From assembly GCF_013426205.1 (NCBI RefSeq), contig NC_089425.1, forward strand, positions 930,001 to 994,000: a stretch of DNA of 64,000 nt, written 5' to 3'. The notes under the pieces were generated by a model. The model ran no database searches. It saw nothing but the letters and a program-made list of their open reading frames with translations, and had not been told where the DNA came from. This stretch comes from Metarhizium brunneum (lineage: Eukaryota; Ascomycota; Sordariomycetes; Hypocreales; Clavicipitaceae). Of this stretch, positions 1-10,075 are shown piece after piece. Made by a program: the position numbers and the translations under genes. The number at the start of each line of letters is the position of its first letter. Within the stretch, counting starts at the first letter, position 1.

Positions 1-3000
1 TTAAATTAAACTAATAAATAAAAAGTTAATAATATTTTATAAAATTTATAACTTAAATATAAAAGAACTTAAAATATTATAAGAGTATATTAATAAGATA
101 TTAATAAAAAGCTATATTAAAGTATTTATATTAGAAGCTAAATACCTAGTTATATTTATTTTAAAAAAAAATAAGAAATTATAATTAATAGTAGATTATT
201 AGTAATTAAACGTGATTACTATAAAAAATTAAATACTATTACTACTTATCTTTAAATTATAAAACTAATTATATAAAATAAATTAGTTTATTACTTTAGA
301 CCTAAAGGGAGTATATAATTTAATTTAAATAAAAAAAAGTTATAAATAAAAGATAGCCTTTAAAATAAAGTTTAAATTATTTAAATACTTAGTAATATTA
401 TTTAAGCTTATTAATATACTAGTAATATTTTAAAGAATAATTAATAATATATTATAAAAATATTTAAATAATTTTATAATAATATATTTAAATAATATAC
501 TTATCTTCTTAAAAACCCTAAAAAACTATAAAGGATATATATATAAGGTATTATAAGTATTATAAAATATAAAGTTATTAATAAAACTAGTAAAACGTAA
601 ATTTTATACCTAGGAAGTAGACTTTTTAAAATATATAATATAATTAAATAAGATATAAATAAAAAAAATAAAAATTAAAGTAATAAAAAACTAATTAATA
701 TTAAAAAATATTAAGGATATATAAAGCTTTAAAGGCTTTATAAATTATTATAAGAAATTTATTAAAAGTTATAATAAAATCGTAATACTCTTAAATAAAC
801 TTACTAAGAAAAATAAGTAATAAAATTAAAATAATAAGGTATAATATACTTTTAATAAAATTAAAGAACTTATTATATTTAAACTTATTTTAAGAACTTT
901 TAACTTAAAAAAGGAAATAAAATTAAAAATTAATTTATTAAACTTTACTTTAAGAGTATAAATTAAATAAAAAAATAATAATAAAAAATTATATCTTATT
1001 ATATTTTACTTAAAAAAACTTTATAAAATAAAACTTAATTATCTTATTTATAATAAAAAATTCTTAGTAATTATTAATACCTTTAAGAAATTTAAATATT
1101 ATCTTATAAGAAGTAAATATAAACTTAAAGTATATATTAATTATAAAAATATCTCTTATTTTATAATAATATAATAATTAAATAAATAATAAATTTAATA
1201 GGCTAAATATCTTTTAGAATTTAATTATAAAATTATTTATTAAAAAGAATCTAAGAATAAATAAGTAAATACTTTAAGTTAAAAAAGTAATTATAATATA
1301 AAAGTACTTATAATAATAAGATAACTCCTTAAAATTAATAAAAATAATAATTTTTAGTAAAAATAATTAAATATTATATTAAAAGTATAAAAAAAAAACC
1401 TAATATATAATAAAATATACTAATAAGTAATAAATAATATATAATATATTAAGGATATATTAATAAAATATATATACTACCTAAAAGGAGTATTAATATA
1501 TAAAAAGAAAATCTAAATATTACTAGAATTATAAGAAGAATATATTAAAGAAATATATAAATATTTAGTTTATAAATATTAAGGAATTTATAAAATATTA
1601 AATAAAATATAATAATAATATAATTTCTTAGGAATTAAGAAAATAATTAAAAAGGTTATTAATAAATATATATAATATAAAAAAAGTAAGGCTTTATAAT
1701 ATAAGCTATATAAAGAATTATAATTATTACTAGTACTAATATAATTATAAGAATTAATAGCTTTTAATTATATTATAAAGCTATTAATATTAAAAGAACT
1801 AATAATTAATATAAAATATAATAATATATTTATAGTTATAAATAAACTTATAAAATATAAATACTTTTTATTATATAAAAAAGTAAATAATATAAAAAAA
1901 CTTATATATATATTTTTATAAATAATAATAAGTAATTATAAATTATTAAAAGAAATTATATTAAATAAAAGAAGTATATTTACTTTTAAGTTTTAATAAG
2001 TACTTATAATATAACTTAAAATAAATTATAAGTTAAGTATTATATATTATTTATAAATAAATAAATAAATAAAAAAATTAAATTAAATACTTAAATAGTA
2101 TTTATAATATTATATTAATTATTAATAAGATAATTAAGTTAAATAATTACTTATAATATAATTAGCTTATAATAGCTTAATATTAGAATTAATAAAGTAA
2201 ATACTAGCTTATATTAATTACGAATTTAATCCTAAAGTATTTTAAATATAATATAAAGGACTATAAGTAAAATAAGTAATACTATAAGTAAATAAACTAA
2301 AGAAATTATATAAAAAAATATAATATAAATTAGAATTTATATAAAAAAAAATAATATAATATTATAATTAAAAAAGATTAAAAGGATTAATTTTTAAGGA
2401 AAAAAACATGGTTTATTTACTCTAATAAAATATTAAAATAATATAATTAAGTAATAAATTAAATTATAAAAAATTAAAATTATTTATTATTAAAAAATAA
2501 ATATTAATAAATAATTATAAACTTTTATTATTAAAAATTATAAGAAATTATCTTATAATATATATTTTACTTTTTAAGAAAGTATTAAATAATATACTAA
2601 TAAAAAAAGATATTAAAGTCTTAAATAATAAAAAGTATAAAGTAAAATAAATCCTAGATATAAAAATAAAAAATAAAATATATTAATACCTTATTAAGTA
2701 AAAAAACTATAAATATAAAAAAAATATATAAAAACTTATAAAGTACTTAAGAAAGTACTAGTACCTATTAAGGTAATTTTACTAAAAGGTATAAAAAATA
2801 TAAAAGAACCTAGATCTAAGAACTCCTTACTTAACCTAAAAGTAAATTAATTACTCTTTTTAAGAATACCTATTATACCTAAGTTATTTATTACTTAATA
2901 CTTATAAGTATTTAAAGTAAGTAAAATCTTATTTTTAGTATTTAATTTTATTATATTATAATAAAATAATTTTAAACTCTTATTTTTAATATAATTTTAG

Positions 3001-3550
3001 ATTTTTTATATTTAAGCTAATTAATTTATAACTATAAAAAGCTAAGACTAAAAGTTAACTAGCTATATATAAAGCTTTAATAGCTTATTACTTGCTTTCT
3101 TTTTTTTTAACTTTAGTTTTTTTTATTACTTTAATAAGTATATTATTAAGAAATATTATTAATAAAAGGATATAAATAAAATAAGAGCTATAATAATACT
3201 TATAAGAAAAAGCTATTAAAATATTATTATATAAGTAATTATATTATATATACTTATTATATTATGATTTTTTATTTATTATATAATAGAATTTATTGTT
3301 TTTAAAATAATAAGTATAAGGCATATTTATAAAATAATTAAATAAATTTATAATATTAATAAAATTAATATATTTATAATTATTATTTTTTTTTATATTT
3401 AATTTTAGCTTAAAAATATAATAAAATATAATATTAATAAAATATCCTAAAAAATAAAAAAAGAAGAGAACTTATTAATAAAAAAAAGGGCTATAAAGCT
3501 ATTTATAAAATAAGACTTAGGTCTTAAGAATAAAATTATAAGAGAGGGGA
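1..3550 (+). mobile_element. RIP-degraded Ty3/gypsy chromovirus, pol region (5' end outside window)
   Basis: The sequence is almost pure A/T, yet one + strand frame still translates to a gypsy polyprotein peppered with TAA/TAG. In order: reverse transcriptase (about 80-640), with VDY at 191, a recognisable LDLKGVYNLI block near 297-326, and YLNN at 485-496 where an active element has YLDD; RNase H (about 905-1290), with a NYKNISYF block near 1140; zinc-binding and catalytic integrase (about 1500-2270), ending in an AYNS-like block; the GPY/F-like linker; and a C-terminal chromodomain (about 2640-2790) with the pattern YLIK-stop-KNYKYKKN. The chromodomain marks it as a chromovirus. Most stops sit where CAG, CGA or TGG would be expected, as RIP (CpA to TpA) predicts. 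A purine run ending at 3550 (AAGAGAGGGGA) fits the polypurine tract before the 3' LTR. The element is certainly inactive. The domain order is read directly from the translation; the family name rests on known gypsy motifs. Confidence 0.88.
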
Positions 3551-3996
3551 TATTATATTATAACCTAGTTATATATAAGAAGTAGGCTATAAGTTAGGCC
3601 AGCTATATAAGCTATAAAGTAGTATAAGTAAGGTAAATAATAAATTAATAATTAAAATAATTATTATATTTAAATTATAAAAGAAACCATGATTTATATA
3701 AGTAAAATCATAGCTATAATAGTAATTTAAAAGGAAATATTATAATAAAAAAAGTAATTTATTATAATATATAAGAACCCTTAAATTTACTTTATAAATA
3801 AACTTTAGCTTCTTAGCTTTTAATATAATTATTATATTAACCTAAGCTTTATTTACTACTCTTTAACTTTAATTACTTAGTTATAATCTATAACCTATTA
3901 TTAATATAATACTTAATTGCTTAGATTAACTGCCTTAGTTATTTTACTAATATAAACTATAACTAGTTTATCCCTTAGGAACCTTAGCTATTACAC
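3551..3996 (+). repeat. Probable 3' LTR of the chromovirus, RIP-mutated
   Basis: This stretch begins right after the polypurine tract with TATTATATTATAACC, which fits a mutated TGTTA-type LTR start. It runs through AT-rich sequence without any coding frame. The first 70 bases (3556-3626) recur inverted at 3997-4067. The 3' boundary is not certain, because no intact TA..CA end or matching 5' LTR lies in the window. Confidence 0.5.
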
Positions 3997-4067
3997 TATA
4001 CCGCCCCGTGGCTTATACAGCCAGCCTAACCTGCAGCCTGCTTCCTGTATACAACTAGGTCGTAATA
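3997..4067 (-). repeat. Inverted LTR-start fragment, much less RIP-mutated
   Basis: Read on the minus strand from 4067 to 3997, this matches 3556-3626 without gaps over 71 positions. By eye the copies differ at 19 sites, all transitions. At 18 of these the 3556-3626 copy carries the A or T and this copy the G or C. It therefore keeps nearly the ancestral sequence of the element's LTR start. It shows as a small GC island (CCGCCCC at 4001-4007) in an otherwise A/T desert. It may come from a second insertion in opposite orientation or from a rearranged LTR. Confidence 0.75.
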
Positions 4068-4631
4068 TATATAAATAAAAAGGAATTTTAAGTATATTAA
4101 AATAACTTAATTATTATTATAATAATATAAAGCTTATAAATATTATACTTTATAAAATAATAATATTTTTTTTATAAATAATATATATAAAATAATTAAG
4201 TAAAATAATAATAATTACCTTAATATTACTTATTAGCTTATTAAAATAATTAATAAAAAGCGCTATAATTATACTAAAAAAGTGTTTTTTAAAGCTATTA
4301 AAAAAGTATATAAATAATATCTTAATTTTATATTAAATTTATTAAAAATTTAAGATAAAAAAAATATATATTATAAGTAAAAAAATTAATAAAATTATTA
4401 GGTTAAAAATTAGCCCGCCTTAATGTCTAGCCTATCTTAGTATCCAGCACCACCTTTAGGTGGTGAGGGTAACCGGCCACCTAAAATATATGGGGCGGGC
4501 ACGATTACTACAAATACAAATGCTCTGGGTGGAATATAATATTTTTAGTTCTCTGATTCTGAGAAAATATCCAACAAGCTCTGTTATCCGTCGCAGCATA
4601 CGCAAAATAAGCCGGACCCCATTGAAAAACA
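4068..4631. other. AT-rich remnant, then sharp edge to normal GC and leader of the phosphatase gene
   Basis: 4068-4400 is again A/T-rich with no readable domain. 4409-4505 is a GC-richer patch holding a perfect 18-nt palindrome CACCACCTTTAGGTGGTG (4448-4465), bracketed by a 7-nt inverted pair GCCCGCC (4411-4417) / GGCGGGC (4494-4500). It could be a small transposon relic; I do not recognise the family. After about 4500 base composition becomes normal, and the last 130 bases are presumably promoter and 5' UTR of the phosphatase gene. Confidence 0.5.
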
Positions 4632-5572
4632 ATGACAGACCCCAAACTCCTCGCATCGCTTGCCGCCGTCCCCATCGAGGATCCCATCGACCCAGACACC
4701 CTCGAGACGGTGCTCTCCGGACCCCCGTTTGTCATTCTTCCTGGATCCTTGAACATCCGCGATGTAGGCGCCTACGCACCGGGATACATCAAACCGGGCC
4801 TTGTCTACCGCTCCGGCACACTAGACTTTATTCCGGAAGCCTACCGCAGCTTGCTCCGCAGCCAGCTCGGCGTCTCGACCGTCTTTGACTTTCGGCGCGG
4901 AGACGAAGTCAAGAGACGCCTCTGCGACATCGACGGGATACAAGTAATTTCGTGTCCGTTCCAGGACGGCCAAGTGGACAACGTCGATGTCGATTTAGCA
5001 GCGTTTGTACCCCCGGATGGAGAAGTCGTCAGCAAAGGGTACAGGGACATGTACAGCGTTATTTTGGAAGGGTACACGACGGGTTACAGGAAGGTGTTTG
5101 AGGCGTTGAAGAGCGCAGACAGGAACCACGCCGTTCTTTTCCACTGCATGGGTGAGTGCGCCCGGGTACGTTGGCAAGTGATTTGCAAGCTAACCGGCCG
5201 GCAGGGGGCAAAGATCGGACCGGTGTCATGAGCGCTCTCGTTTTGGACCTGATGCGTGCGCCTGTGCCCGTCATTGCTGAGGAGTATGCTCTTACGCGCG
5301 TCGGAACCGAGCCGTTTAGGGCAAAGATGCTCCCTGCTGCTATTTTGGGCTTTGCGGGGATTGCACTGGAGGACGGTGATGGGGGTTCCACGGTGCAGAA
5401 TGGGTTGAAGGTTCCTGGGGTGCGGGAGATACTGGGCAGCCGTGCTGAGATCATGGCGGATTTTATGGAGGGACTGGAGACACGGTATGGTGGTGCCGAG
5501 GGGTATTTGAGGGAAAGGCTAGGGTTCAGCGAGGACGATGTGCGGCGGATTAGAGATAACTTGAGACCGTAG
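4632..5572 (+). CDS. Protein tyrosine phosphatase-like protein (CX5R family)
   Basis: Two exons, 4632-5151 and 5205-5572, give 295 residues. The N-terminal part carries the NIRDVGAY...VYRSGTLDFI block typical of the bacterial/fungal tyrosine phosphatase family related to Siw14/OCA and LipA-type enzymes, then FDFRRGDEV. The P-loop reads HCMGGKDRTG, with nucleophile Cys172 and Arg178 six residues later, so the catalytic signature is complete. It is only formed after splicing: the 53-nt intron (GTGAGT...GCTAAC...GGCAG) lies inside the P-loop. A C-terminal helical part of about 110 residues follows. The expected activity is removal of phosphate from phosphotyrosine or a related small substrate; the substrate cannot be read from sequence. 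The start is the first ATG in frame, preceded by AAACA. The gene directly borders the RIP-degraded block but shows no RIP damage itself. Confidence 0.85.
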
Positions 5573-5630
5573 ATTCGCGCAACAGGAGCACACTTGCTGG
5601 CATGTTGCGACGGCTGCGGTATATACATCA

Positions 5631-7189
5631 CTATAGCTTAAAGTCGGTGTTTAACTTTTCCCATCCTGCTGACGACTCGTCCATCCCTGCCACCCGCTCT
5701 GCGAGCTTCGTCTTGAGATTGCGGTGCTTTTCAGTGCACAGCTCGTACATGGTGGACAGGTTAAACAGGAGGGTGTGCGAGGAGAAACCCGACTCGATCA
5801 GGCTTTCGAGGATATCGCGCCCCTGACGCAGTTAGCACAGAATTTTCGACGATGCGCGCTGGATGCATACGTGCCTCTTGCATCCGGCCGATGTATAACA
5901 GACAAACTGCCGTGTTGACGCCAACCATCTCGTCGTCCGGCATGCCTTCCCGCAGGTCCTTCCATCTCTTCAAGGCAGATTCATAATCGCCATCTGCCAT
6001 TTCGCATAGGGCCAGGATGAGCTTCTCTGTCTCGGCTGCATTGTCGGAGCACTGTGCCGCGCAGTCTCGCGCCTTGTCCGCATCACCGATGTGCAGCCAC
6101 AAAAGAGCCTTTGACAGCGCAATCTTGCCGTCGCCTTTATCTTTCAGACTCTTCAGATGGTGAGCGGCCCCGGAAAGATCATCCATGTCGATGAGCGCAC
6201 CCGCAACCTTGACTCCCAGTTCATGAAGACGGGCTTTCCACAGCTCACTTGAGGAATTATCGTGCTTTGCTATAGCTGTGCCAATGTTCTCGCGCGCCTC
6301 TCTCGCCAAGTCGTGATAGCTCATGACGGCCCGTCGTGGGTCCCCGAATCCAAGAGCCTGCAGTCGCACGTTGAGCACCCGCAGCTCCCAGGGAACCAGG
6401 TGCTCGCCCGTCTTGTCATCGACGTAGGTCCGTACATTGCTTAAATCTTCCAGCGCTTTCACCTCTTGAGCTGCCAGCGGGGTGGCGTCAATAAGCGTCA
6501 GGCAAACAAGCCGGGTATACAGGAGAGTGAAGATGCGCTGTGAATCAGCCGGGTCTACAGCTCCGTGGGCCCCAGAGCCAGTTAGTTCCTGGACGGACGC
6601 GATGGCTGCGGCGCGAAAGTGTCCCCTTGCGAGAAGTTGCTCTAAGGGCGTTGCAGGATCAGGCTGCTTTGGGGAATTGCGGAATGCGACTGGGACGTTG
6701 AGCGGCGTGAGAGGATGGTAGATCTCGGGGCGAAGAAGGAATGAGAAGTCCTTGGGGCGGGATTCGCCTACTTGAGGGATTGGGGAGCTGGTTGGTTGAC
6801 GGTTCTGGGACGTTGTACGTTGGGGGAGCTGGTCTTGAAGTCGTTCAGGCTGTGGCCTTGGTGGTGAGCTTAATGGAGAACTGCTTGGAGGGTTAGCTGG
6901 TGATGGTTGGAAGGCAGGGTGGGATGAGCTTGCTCGTCTGAATCGAGGGGCCCCTTGGTACTGGATCGCGGTCGCGAAGCTTTGGACTGTTAGTTTTGGT
7001 GTTTGATTGACGCTGGGTCGATACGCTGTGATGAGGGCGTGATGAAGAAGACATGATGGCTGCGTGCTCTTGGTGTTGAAGCGAATGACGCAAACTGGTG
7101 GTTGGAGGGTGCAGCTGGGACTCACAGCGCGAAACGGACGACTTGTTCTTGGTATGGCCCCTTTGGAGGCCCTGTTCAGGTTGGCTCAT
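5631..7189 (-). CDS. TRAPPC12-like TRAPP complex subunit (TPR-type helical protein)
   Basis: Three exons on the minus strand: 7189-7126, 7025-5875 and 5822-5631, 468 residues. The main exon contains no usable ATG before residue ~280, so I start at the ATG at 7189. Its short exon (MSQPEQGLQRGH...) joins in frame through a 100-nt GTGAGT...CACAG intron. The N-terminal third is low-complexity and proline/serine-rich. From about FSFLLRPEIYHPLTPLNVPV onward the protein is helical, and the C-terminus has the family block HTLLFNLSTMYEL followed by a charged tail ending DTDFKL-like (NTDFKL). TRAPPC12 homologues act in vesicle tethering at the ER-Golgi (TRAPPIII). The last intron (5874-5823, 52 nt) has a GC donor (GAG|GCACGT) and CAG acceptor; only this choice restores the conserved C-terminus. 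It shares a 620-bp divergent promoter region with the BTB gene. Confidence 0.75.
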
Positions 7190-7809
7190 GATGATTTGGC
7201 CGAATATGCGCAAAGTCGGATGATGAGCTTTGAGTGTGAATTGCCGTCAAAGCCATGAGCGAGGTCTGGGTTCATGAGCGGATAATCGCCGGCAAAGTGG
7301 GGAACTCAGCGAATCACTTACACGGCGGCATTGGAGGTAAGAGTCACTTTCAATTGTGTACCTTTTTAAAAAATTCGAATTCTGACATATTCTAAGTATC
7401 TTTGTTCTCGTGATTGTTGTGGTGTATGTGTTGCCTGTGTATTTGGGATCTCTGGATCGTGAGCAACCGTACGACCGGCGGGTCAACTCCAAAGCCTTCA
7501 AGATCTTGTGCAGACGCTCATGGTTTCTCGGCATTTTTTGCACGAGTCTGAACTTGTTATGCATATAGATCAAAAAGTCCTTGTGCCTGAAATGACCGCG
7601 AGGGTACGTCACTTACGTAGCTGATAGAATACCATTTTGGTTGGCTGAGCAGGCCTGGCACCAAGTGCCAGCTGGCAGGCATCACTAGTGGTCGTTTATA
7701 CATTTCAACTTTCCGCCACATCTCTTTTTTGAATCTTCACACTTTTCATATTTTCTAAAAATCTTCCATTTCCACAACTTCATCTCCGCTTCAATCACTA
7801 CAAATCCAA
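7190..7809. promoter_or_regulatory. Divergent intergenic region between TRAPPC12-like and BTB genes
   Basis: 620 bp separate two divergently read genes, so it presumably carries both promoters. A minus-strand ORF (7247-7612) has a plausible GTAAGT...CAG pair near its 5' end, but I could not join it in frame to an ATG and I see no family match, so I do not call it a gene. Confidence 0.45.
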
Positions 7810-8938
7810 ATGGAGAATTCCGTTCTCGGCAGGAAACGTCAAAGGACGGACACAAGCCCCTTCGACGATATGGATACAGAGAGCCAGAAACCCAAACCCC
7901 AGTCACCGAAAAACGCTTCTGTAAGCGGCGAAAGCGTAGTTTGGGAGCCCTTTGGGGCACCTCTGAGGAATAAATTGCGCCTTGTTGTTGGGCCCGAACG
8001 GATATCGATTGTAGTAGAGTATTGGGCAATCGAGCACATATCTCCAGTCCTACGCAACATGATTCACAGGGTCCTGGATGACAGAGGACTTGCAGAGAAT
8101 GATGAACAATACGTGGAGCTTCGCATTTCAGAAGAAAAGCCCGAGATCATCATGATATTCCTCGGGCTCGTGTATGCGACACGGCTTCCACAGTATGACA
8201 ACATCACTCCATCACAGCTTCTGGACTTGGCATTACTCGCCGATAAGTGGGTGTGCACGGATCGTCTTTTTTATAGTGTAGAGTATTACTTCTCGCGCCT
8301 CGGATTGTTTTCTACGCCTGAAGGCCTCTGGCAAGCATACGCGGCCTCGTACATGCTGGCAAAGTCCAACTATTTCCAAGTCTATAGCAACCGGCTTGCC
8401 TCCTCGTACCGAGGGTCATTTTTACCCTTTGTGAAATTGATGCCTGACATTGCCCTGAGTGCAAGGCTTTGCCGTACGTTTCTTTCACCCTACAGGTACA
8501 TGCTGATCTATGTTTAGCTGATGCAAACTAGTGGCCTTGGAAGAGAGACGATCCGCTAGGGGGGGTCTCAACGGTATCAGTGGTATTTTGTGCCTCGATT
8601 GTTTTCGCAAAGCAACGGATAGCTTTTTGCCAAACCGAGACTGCTCATCTTGTAGGGGTTGTCTGGCGACACTACCACCAGCATCTTTGACTCCGCAAGA
8701 GTTGCCCGCCGCCGCGAACATGCCATTTGCTGAGAAGACCGCCGACGGCTCACCTACAAACATAGAGGCGTCCAAATCCGCTGGATTCAAAGGCTTTTCG
8801 GGAAAGCTGCCCAAGATGGTGCCAGGTCAGACGGCGGAAGAAGATAAACGTGGACTGCGACTCGTTCCTGCTGCAAGTAGTAGCAGCACGCCTACTCGAC
8901 CCCAAAACGAAAAGGCTGTTACCCAGCTCGGAGCCTAG
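7810..8938 (+). CDS. BTB/POZ domain protein
   Basis: Two exons, 7810-8473 and 8532-8938, 356 residues. After a basic, disordered N-terminus (KRQRTDTSPFDD) residues about 50-160 form a BTB/POZ fold: a strand pair (LRLVVGPERISIVV), then VLRNMIHR, the conserved IIMIFLGLVYATRLP and LLDLALLADKW blocks. This is the common fungal type that uses BTB for dimerisation or Cul3 binding. Splicing at GTACGT (8474) to CTAG (8531) brings in a C-terminal exon with a cysteine pattern C-x2-C...C-x2-C-x2-C (ILCLDCF ... CSSCRGC) that could hold zinc, followed by a disordered tail. An earlier acceptor at about 8505 (CTACAG) is possible but gives a short reading frame. The function beyond protein-protein interaction is unknown. 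The start is the first ATG, with ACAAATCCAAA in front. Confidence 0.7.
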
Positions 8939-9463
8939 AAGACAGAATCTGTCAACGGTCAACAGATAACATGAAGAAAATAGATTAGGACTCATCATTT
9001 CTGCCAGAGTGCTGCCGCATAAACGTCGGTTCGTTTTGTCAAGCTTTCTTCTGTTGGTTGGAATGTGGTAGTATTGCGCATATGAGACGGAAATGATGGA
9101 TTCATGCAAGACGCCAAAAGTTAGATCCTTCAATTAGCTACCATTTCGCAGAATGAATGCTCATGCATCAAATCAAACTTGCTCCTTTGGGAATCGCGCG
9201 GCAAAATGACTCACCGGCAAGTCTGACAGCGCCACGCAGCGGAAGTGGCTTTCACTAACGCGCATTCAATCAAGCGCTTTGCTGACGCAGAACAGATGGT
9301 GTAAAGCTCCAGAATACGACCTACGAGCCAGCGTGAGTAAAGACGGTCAGTATTTATATATATATACAGGGCCATGGGAATACAAATTGGATTCTTTCAC
9401 ACTCCATCAAAGTGCTTGAGAGAGAGAGAGAGAAACATCGCCATCCCAACCTGTCGCCGAAAA
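8939..9463. promoter_or_regulatory. Intergenic; TATA box and GA-rich leader of the GrpB-family gene
   Basis: 8939-9340 shows nothing I can name. TATTTATATATATATA at 9351-9366 is a strong TATA-type element about 100 bp before the ATG at 9464. The presumed leader contains a GA run (9418-9433). Confidence 0.5.
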
Positions 9464-10075
9464 ATGCCCCTCACGCCGCAGCAAATCGTCACCCGCACCG
9501 AAGAGGACCCCAGTGGCATAGAGCGCATCGCCACGCGCAAGCTTGCCAACATACTTCAAATCGTGGAGCCGGATCCCACCTGGCCGCAGCAGTTTGAACG
9601 GCTCAAGGCGCGCATCGTGGCTGCCCTTGGCGACACTGCACTTGCGATTGCACACACCGGTTCCACCAGCGTCCCCGGGCTGCCTGCCAAGAACATCATC
9701 GACATTGATCTGACAGTGAGGGACATTGGCGATGAAGATTCGTACGTGCCGCAGCTCGAGTCCGCGGGCTTCGTATTCCTGCTCCGCGAGAGGCCGTGGC
9801 ACGAGCATAGACTGTTCGGGATGGGATGGGACCCAACGCCGGTGAATCTGCACGTCTTTGGGCCGGATTGCCCGGAGGTCGAGAGGCATAGGATCTTTCG
9901 GGAGTGGTTGACGGAGAATGCGGGCGACAGGGAGAGGTATGCTGAGATCAAGAGGGTGTCGGCCAGGGAGTCGAGCGACAAGGGGGAGTCGATGATGGAG
10001 TATAACGCGAGGAAGGAGAAGGTGCTGCGGGAGATTTTGGACAATGCATTTAGGGCGCTAGGATATATAGAGTGA
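9464..10075 (+). CDS. GrpB/UPF0157 family protein (nucleotidyltransferase fold)
   Basis: Single exon, 203 residues. The diagnostic block HTGSTSVPGLPAKNIIDIDL is present; its G-S plus D-x-D pattern is the nucleotidyltransferase-fold signature of the GrpB/UPF0157 family. The following FGPDCPEVERHRIFREWL and the C-terminal YNARKEKVLREIL helix are also typical. Family members occur in bacteria and as stand-alone proteins in fungi, and some are fused to dephospho-CoA kinase. The reaction is not established. I use the ATG at 9464 rather than the upstream in-frame ATG at 9374, because 9464 has AAA before it, starts just ahead of the conserved region, and lies at a normal distance from the TATA box at 9351; the upstream one would lie almost on the TATA box. 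Confidence 0.8.
   Translation: MPLTPQQIVTRTEEDPSGIERIATRKLANILQIVEPDPTWPQQFERLKARIVAALGDTALAIAHTGSTSVPGLPAKNIIDIDLTVRDIGDEDSYVPQLESAGFVFLLRERPWHEHRLFGMGWDPTPVNLHVFGPDCPEVERHRIFREWLTENAGDRERYAEIKRVSARESSDKGESMMEYNARKEKVLREILDNAFRALGYIE

Noticed and set aside
1..4400. Mitochondrial DNA insertion as explanation for the AT-rich block
   Set aside because: Gypsy pol domains can be followed in order and differences between LTR copies are transitions only, which points to RIP instead.
7247..7612. Minus frame with a possible GTAAGT...CAG intron before it
   Set aside because: The phase of the only upstream ATG does not fit and no protein family was recognised.
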